A stretch of 7,016 nucleotides of DNA, from the NCBI GenBank assembly GCA_046719185.1, contig JBDNDK010000129.1, positions 1 through 7,016 of the forward strand. The letters run 5' to 3'. A program made the translations under genes and the position numbers. The stretch is from JBDNDK01 sp046719185. Lineage in GTDB: Bacteria > Armatimonadota > UBA5829. The first letter of the stretch is position 1, and every line of letters starts with the position of its first letter. Below, one piece after another: positions 1 to 3,971 of the stretch. The notes beneath the pieces were generated by a model that worked only from the letters and a program-made list of their open reading frames with translations, searched no databases and was not told the origin of the DNA.

Positions 1-273
1 AACTTCATAACCTCTAGCAGCACCTACAAAAGCAAGAGCAATGCCAGTATTCCCGCTTGTAGGTTCAATAATCACTTTACCCGGTTTGAGTTTTCCATGC
101 ATTTCTGCATCCCATACCATTGCAGCACCAATTCGACATTTTACAGAATAAGCAGGATTTCTTCCTTCTATTTTTGCAAATACTGTAGCATTGGCTCCTT
201 TAGTTATATTGTTGATTTTTACAAGGGGTGTATTTCCAATACTGTAAGAATTATCTTCGAACCAATTGGGCAT
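1..273 (-). CDS. cysK: Cysteine synthase (O-acetylserine sulfhydrylase), 5' part only
   Basis: Pyridoxal-phosphate enzyme that makes L-cysteine from O-acetylserine and sulfide in the cytoplasm. Only the first 91 codons are in the window; the frame is open to the left edge. The protein begins MPNWFEDNSYSIGNTPLVKI, the characteristic CysK opening. It has the PLP-lysine motif SVKCRIG with the Schiff-base lysine at residue 45, and the substrate-binding loop PTSGNTGIAL at residues 71-80. The RNPAYSVKCRIGA wording is closest to the enterobacterial CysK type as I remember it, rather than to CysM or cystathionine beta-synthase. The ATG at 271-273 is preceded by TAAGGAGG (core 283-287), 9 bases upstream, which fixes the start. 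The gene is divergent from the PEP-CTERM genes and has no evident functional link to them. A CysK call is firm; which of several OASS isozymes it is cannot be told from the N-terminus alone. Confidence 0.95.
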   Translation of the reverse strand, partial: MPNWFEDNSYSIGNTPLVKINNITKGANATVFAKIEGRNPAYSVKCRIGAAMVWDAEMHGKLKPGKVIIEPTSGNTGIALAFVGAARGYEV

Positions 274-312
274 ATAAATATTCCTCCTTATATTTTGTAT
301 ATTAATACCCTC

Positions 313-318
313 ATTATA
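313..318 (-). promoter_or_regulatory. Candidate -10 box for cysK
   Basis: A perfect TATAAT on the minus strand lies about 40 bases upstream of the cysK ATG, which would give a leader of roughly 30 bases carrying the GGAGG site. No convincing -35 hexamer sits at 16-18 bases, and TATAAT is common by chance in such AT-rich DNA (another copy is at 379-384, minus). This is an inference only. Confidence 0.3.
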
Positions 319-403
319 CATCAATAAAAACTAATCTTGTGTAATCCTATCAAAAAAATAAACTTTATTCAATATGCAATTATAAAGCATTAGTTTCAAA
401 ATA

Positions 404-425
404 CTGGTAATCATACTATAAAGAA
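404..425 (+). promoter_or_regulatory. Element shared by the two PEP-CTERM genes, copy 1
   Basis: The sequence CTGGTAATCATACTATAAAG plus two bases lies about 105 bases upstream of the first PEP-CTERM gene. It aligns with 1404-1424 upstream of the second gene at 17 of 22 columns with one gap (my hand alignment). The shared core is CTGG-y-AAT followed by ATA-s-TAT. It may be a common promoter or regulator site, or a relic of the gene duplication. The -24/-12 arrangement of sigma-54 is not met. Confidence 0.3.
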
Positions 426-508
426 AAATATACTGAGACGGAATAACTAAAATGTAAGTTATTGTGTATTATTGAAATATTAATATATTATCTTATCTCG
501 GAGGGAAT

Positions 509-1369
509 ATGAAAAAACTATTTGCTGCAATACTACTCATATCTTGCTTTATGGGTTCAGCAATAGCCCAATATACAGGTAATTGGACTTATGAATGGGA
601 TTTTAATAATGGTGAGCAAGGCTGGGTAAAGCAAGCTGGTCTTGGAAGATGGATTAATCCTGAATGGGAACCCGAAGGTCCGATGCTTCCTGATGATGGA
701 TTTTCAGGTGCTGGCGGTGGAAACTTATATATACCAGATGGTACATATTATACATTAAGTATGCCAAATGGACCTGTAAATTCATTTATATTGCAAGCAG
801 ATTTTTATTTGCCAAATCTAATGCCATTAAATATAAATCCATATTTACCCGGCAATGGAATTCAAGCAGCTGGTATTGGTGCAATAGATGAGTATGGAAA
901 ACGCATTTATGTATCTGGAAGAGGTGGTCCTGATGGTGCAAGATTAATAGACAACAGTTGGGACAATGTTAATAGAGATAGAAGTTGGTTATTTGAAGAA
1001 GCTAATGTGCCTAAGGCAGATATGTGGGATAAATGGATAACAATGCAACTTCATTATAATGTAAATAATTCAGGTCTATTTACAGCTTATGTTTATACTC
1101 CATGGGCTAGTGGTGTTCATCCATATGGATGGTATAAATTCAACGATTATGCTATTCACCCTGAAGGTGCTAGAAATTGGGAGACAATTATTATAGGTTC
1201 AGTTATACCAACTCAAAGTTCTTGGACACAGACTCAAGTTGACAATGTAAAGCTATATATTGAAATAGAACCTAGTGGAGTAGTTCCAGAACCAGCAGCT
1301 ATTGCAACAATTTTAGTTGGTGTTTTAGGCTTATCAATATTAAACTTCAAAAGAAATACAAAGCAATAA
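509..1369 (+). CDS. Exported PEP-CTERM anchored protein, paralogue 1
   Basis: A 286-residue secreted protein of unknown function. Residues 1-20 form a signal peptide (MKK, hydrophobic core, cleavage after AIA), and the mature chain starts QYTGNW. Residues 257-286 are a PEP-CTERM sorting signal: VPEP at 259-262, a hydrophobic helix at about 264-280, then a basic tail with KR at 281-282. By family knowledge such signals are cut by an exosortase and the protein is delivered to the cell surface or polysaccharide matrix. The middle is rich in Trp, Tyr, Gly and Asn and aligns along its length with the next gene: WDFNNGEQGW at 30-39, LYIPDG at 73-78, SWDNVN at 150-155, WITMQLHYN at 176-184, ETIIIG at 225-230 and VDNVKLY at 244-250. 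The pattern suggests a beta-sandwich such as a LamG or carbohydrate-binding fold, but I do not recognise a named family. GGAGGG at 500-505 immediately precedes the ATG. No catalytic motif is seen. Confidence 0.88.
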   Translation: MKKLFAAILLISCFMGSAIAQYTGNWTYEWDFNNGEQGWVKQAGLGRWINPEWEPEGPMLPDDGFSGAGGGNLYIPDGTYYTLSMPNGPVNSFILQADFYLPNLMPLNINPYLPGNGIQAAGIGAIDEYGKRIYVSGRGGPDGARLIDNSWDNVNRDRSWLFEEANVPKADMWDKWITMQLHYNVNNSGLFTAYVYTPWASGVHPYGWYKFNDYAIHPEGARNWETIIIGSVIPTQSSWTQTQVDNVKLYIEIEPSGVVPEPAAIATILVGVLGLSILNFKRNTKQ

Positions 1370-1403
1370 ATCACAAAAAAACAATTAAATATAGGAGGCT
1401 TTT

Positions 1404-1424
1404 CTGGCAATATAGTATGAACAA
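1404..1424 (+). promoter_or_regulatory. Element shared by the two PEP-CTERM genes, copy 2
   Basis: CTGGCAATATAGTATGAACA plus one base lies 85 bases upstream of the chosen start of the second PEP-CTERM gene and matches the element at 404-425. Its left part belongs to a 12-base string, TTTTCTGGCAAT (1400-1411), that recurs exactly in the terminator stem after this gene (2318-2329). The two copies sit about 30 bases after the stop codons of the first and second gene respectively. It may therefore be a shared 3' flank from tandem duplication rather than a promoter. An AGGAGG at 1393-1398 has no start codon at a usable distance. Confidence 0.3.
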
Positions 1425-1488
1425 TCTTTAAGGTAGTTAATTAAAATTTAGTTTTATAATGATAGAAAAGGAGAATGGGAAAATAAAT

Positions 1489-2289
1489 ATGAAAAAAACA
1501 GTATTAGGAATACTATTAATTTTATTAATAATTACAGCCCCTGCTAGTGCACAATATACTGGGGACTGGACACAAGTTTGGGATTTTAATAATGGTACAC
1601 AAGGTTGGAATTTAAATGGTGGGTATTTTGATAATTGGACATTTGGACAAGGTGTTTTATATTTACCTGATACAAGTTTTGCAACATTAGCAGATCCTAC
1701 ATTTTTTGGTTTAGGTGGAAGAGGTAATTCAAAATTTGTTATTCAAGTTGATATATTTGTTGGAGGAAACAATTATCTTCAAGGAAGTGGTATAGGTGTC
1801 GTAAGAAACAGTGACAATAAGGGTGTTTTGTTAAGAGGAACTGCAGCTGGAAGTCAAGGTATGTCTGGTAAAGATGTCAGCTGGGACAATGTTAACTTTA
1901 ACAAAAGTTGGGGATTGTCTGTAGGACATTGGACAACTGTTCAAATAGACTATGGTTGGACAGTTGCAGATAAGTTTTCAATGTATTATAAAGCTACTCC
2001 CGGCAATGGAGCAGGTTGGGAAGCAGGAAGTTGGCAAACAATTTGTTCTAATAGAGATGTTCACCCAAATGAAGCTGAATTTGAAAAAATCATTATTGGT
2101 GGCTTGCCATGGAGTCAATCAGGTGCATCACCTTGGGCACAAGCATATTATGACAATGTAAGTATTCTTTTTTCTGTTCCAGAACCTGATGCTGTTCCAG
2201 AACCGGGTAATTTATTAGCACTGGGAACAGGTATGGTTGCATTGTGTGGTATAGTAATTAGAAAAAATAGAATATTTAATATGCATTAG
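1489..2289 (+). CDS. Exported PEP-CTERM anchored protein, paralogue 2
   Basis: A 266-residue secreted protein, clearly paralogous to the gene before it. I chose the ATG at 1489 because it starts an ordinary signal peptide (MKKTVLGILL, cleavage after ASA at residue 21) just like its neighbour. An in-frame ATG at 1459 would add ten charged residues and has no ribosome site. AAGGAG at 1468-1473 is rather far from 1489 (15 bases), so the start is not certain. Shared blocks are QYTGDW at 22-27, WDFNNGTQGW at 31-40, LYLPD at 57-61, SWDNVN at 131-136, WTTVQIDY at 148-155, EKIIIGG at 199-205 and YDNVSI at 221-226. The C-terminus carries two VPEP motifs, at 230-233 and 236-239, then a hydrophobic helix (about 241-257) and RKNR at 258-261, an exosortase-type anchor. 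Function is unknown; a surface or matrix role, perhaps carbohydrate binding, is inference. It ends at a strong terminator. Confidence 0.86.
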   Translation: MKKTVLGILLILLIITAPASAQYTGDWTQVWDFNNGTQGWNLNGGYFDNWTFGQGVLYLPDTSFATLADPTFFGLGGRGNSKFVIQVDIFVGGNNYLQGSGIGVVRNSDNKGVLLRGTAAGSQGMSGKDVSWDNVNFNKSWGLSVGHWTTVQIDYGWTVADKFSMYYKATPGNGAGWEAGSWQTICSNRDVHPNEAEFEKIIIGGLPWSQSGASPWAQAYYDNVSILFSVPEPDAVPEPGNLLALGTGMVALCGIVIRKNRIFNMH

Positions 2290-2313
2290 TAGCTAATAGA
2301 TATAAAATAATAT

Positions 2314-2367
2314 TAAGTTTTCTGGCAATTAAGAAATTTTAGAAAGATGCCAGAAAACTTATTTTTT
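2314..2367 (+). terminator. Intrinsic terminator of the PEP-CTERM gene pair
   Basis: A perfect 14-bp inverted repeat (2314-2327 with 2348-2361, stem TAAGTTTTCTGGCA) with a 20-base loop is followed at once by six T (2362-2367). It starts 25 bases after the stop codon of the second PEP-CTERM gene. The T-run is on the plus-strand side only, so it works mainly in that direction. No comparable hairpin lies between the two PEP-CTERM genes, so they may be co-transcribed. Confidence 0.85.
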
Positions 2368-2501
2368 AGAAAGATTCTATCAATTTAATGGACTATATCT
2401 TATTGCTACCAACTGAAATAATTTATATAAATCTATAATATTAAAAATATTAATTGCAAATATCATAAGAAAAAAAATTGATTATAATTATTAATAACAA
2501 A

Positions 2502-2523
2502 GTGGGGTTTATATAAACCCCAC
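2502..2523 (-). terminator. Probable terminator of the glnT operon
   Basis: A perfect 9-bp inverted repeat, GTGGGGTTT / AAACCCCAC with an ATAT loop, lies 12 bases beyond the glnT stop codon. On the minus strand it is followed by a T-rich but interrupted tract (TGTTATTAATAATTATAATC), with an unbroken T-run only about 20 bases further on. The GC-rich stem is out of character with the AT-rich surroundings, which supports a selected structure, but the imperfect U-tract makes efficiency uncertain. Confidence 0.65.
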
Positions 2524-2535
2524 ATAGTATTATTT

Positions 2536-3939
2536 CTAGAACATTGTTAAGTATCTTTCAACTTCCCATTCAGAAACTTTTCTGTGATATTCTCTCCATT
2601 CACCTTCTTTAATTCTGATGAATTCATCACAAATATCACCAAGTGCTGCTTTTATAACATCATCTTTCTTGAGTTCTTCTAGAGCTTCAGGAAGACTTTG
2701 AGGAAGAGTATGAATTCCTTTTGCTGCTAATTCATCAAGTGACATATCATATAGGTTAACACCAATAAACGGTTCACCTGGGTCAATCTTGTTTTTTATT
2801 CCATCTATACCCGCTGCTACCTGAACAGCAATTGCAAGGTATGGGTTAGCAGCAGCAGATACTGTCCTATCTTCAAATCGTCCAGGAGCAGGAGTTCTTA
2901 ACATAAGAGTTCTATTGTTGTCTCCATATGCAATAAAAGCTGGTGTCCAAGTATAACCTGAAGCACTACCTGTCAATGCTGGTCCAACTTGTATTCTCTT
3001 ATAGCAGTTTACAGTTGGAGAAGTAATAGCAGTAATAGCTCTTGCATGTTTTAGTATTCCACCGATGAAATAATATGCAAGATCAGAATGTCCTAAACCT
3101 TTCATATCATTTCCAGATCCCAAGAAAACATTCTCACCTGTCTCAGCATCAGCCATAGAAAAGTGAAAATGTGCTCCCGAACCAGTTCTGTTTGCAAATG
3201 GTTTTGCCATATGTGTAGCAATAAGACCATGTCTTCTTGCAATTTGGCTTGTTGTCATTTTTACAAATGTATGTCTATCAGCAGCAGTTAGTGCATCTGA
3301 ATAGGTGTAGTTAAGTTCATACTGCCCATTTGCATCTTCGTGATCTGTTTGATAATTTCCCCAACCTAGTGCATCAATTGTATCATTGAGTTCTCTTAGG
3401 AATCCCATATGTTGATGTATGCCTTTGAAGTCATAACAAGGCTTTGCAAGTGTATCAATGCCTAGATCATCAGCAATGTCAATCCCACCTTTTTCATTTT
3501 TTCTTACCAAGAAAAATTCAGGTTCAATACCAACATTATATATATAACCCATTTCTCTTAGCTCACCTAAAACTCTTTTTAGGTTTACTCTTGGACAATA
3601 TGGATGAACTTCTCCATCAACATAAATATCTGCAGCAAGTCTTGCAACACCTGGTTCCCATGGAAGAGGTGTATATGATGCGGGATCTGCTTTACCCATC
3701 ATATCATGGTTGTGTGCTTTTTGTCCCATACCCCAGACAGCACCACCAGCAAAACCTGCACCATCAGTGCAAATATCATCTAGACATCTCGCCGGCACCA
3801 TTTTTACTTTTGCAGATCCATGTATATCTACAAATTGAACTAAGATATATTGTATTTTGTCTTCTTCAATCTTTTTTTGTAGGTTTTCATATTCGATCAT
3901 ATTTTCGCAGATTGTGGGCTTTTCTAATTGACTAGCCAT
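2536..3939 (-). CDS. glnT: Glutamine synthetase family protein, type III (GlnT-like)
   Basis: A 467-residue cytoplasmic ATP-dependent ligase of the GlnT branch. It would join ammonia, or possibly an amine, to the gamma-carboxyl of glutamate. Visible parts: N-terminal beta-grasp (about 28-50, VQFVDIHGSAKVKMVPA); GGAVWGMGQ at 65-73 where GlnA-type enzymes have the DGSS loop; the acidic metal motif GIEPEFFLV at 137-145; DHEDANGQYELN at 199-210; KPFANRTGSGAHFHFSM at 246-262 (ATP-site histidine region); NCYKRIQVG at 311-319; and RFEDRT..ANPYLA at 354-368. The overall wording fits the family first described as rhizobial GlnT and related to gamma-glutamylmethylamide synthetases, so an amine substrate cannot be excluded. 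NLYD at 395-398 puts a tyrosine where GlnA carries its adenylylation site; whether it is modified is unknown. Length is normal and no truncation is seen. GGAGG (3947-3951) lies 7 bases before the ATG, within the 32-base gap to the upstream gene, so this is the last gene of the operon. Confidence 0.93.
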   Translation of the reverse strand: MASQLEKPTICENMIEYENLQKKIEEDKIQYILVQFVDIHGSAKVKMVPARCLDDICTDGAGFAGGAVWGMGQKAHNHDMMGKADPASYTPLPWEPGVARLAADIYVDGEVHPYCPRVNLKRVLGELREMGYIYNVGIEPEFFLVRKNEKGGIDIADDLGIDTLAKPCYDFKGIHQHMGFLRELNDTIDALGWGNYQTDHEDANGQYELNYTYSDALTAADRHTFVKMTTSQIARRHGLIATHMAKPFANRTGSGAHFHFSMADAETGENVFLGSGNDMKGLGHSDLAYYFIGGILKHARAITAITSPTVNCYKRIQVGPALTGSASGYTWTPAFIAYGDNNRTLMLRTPAPGRFEDRTVSAAANPYLAIAVQVAAGIDGIKNKIDPGEPFIGVNLYDMSLDELAAKGIHTLPQSLPEALEELKKDDVIKAALGDICDEFIRIKEGEWREYHRKVSEWEVERYLTMF

Positions 3940-3971
3940 TTTTAAACCTCCATTAGCTTTGGTTGATGTGG

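Noticed and set aside
97..327. Open frame of 76 codons on the plus strand
   Set aside because: It lies antisense to the cysK start and its ribosome site, has a low-complexity Cys/Ser/Ile-rich translation, and has no Shine-Dalgarno sequence; it is a shadow of cysK.
1404..1420. Possible sigma-54 promoter (TGGCA at 1405-1409)
   Set aside because: The -24-like TGGCA is present, but no GC dinucleotide occurs at the required distance for a -12 box, and the paired element at 404-425 also fails.
1417..1431. Four-codon leader peptide (MNNL) after an AGGAGG
   Set aside because: The AGGAGG at 1393-1398 is 18 bases from this ATG, too far, and no attenuator-like hairpin follows.
1459..1488. Upstream in-frame ATG as the start of the second PEP-CTERM gene
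   Set aside because: It would put ten polar and charged residues before a normal signal peptide and has no ribosome site; the paralogue starts directly at MKK. The 15-base gap from AAGGAG to 1489 leaves some doubt.
2436..2452. AT-only inverted repeat between the convergent terminators
   Set aside because: The 7-bp stem has no G-C pair, lies in very AT-rich DNA, and is expected by chance.
3444..3935. Open frame of 163 codons on the plus strand
   Set aside because: It is entirely antisense to the well-supported glnT gene; its translation is His/Gln/Leu-rich with no domain resemblance.
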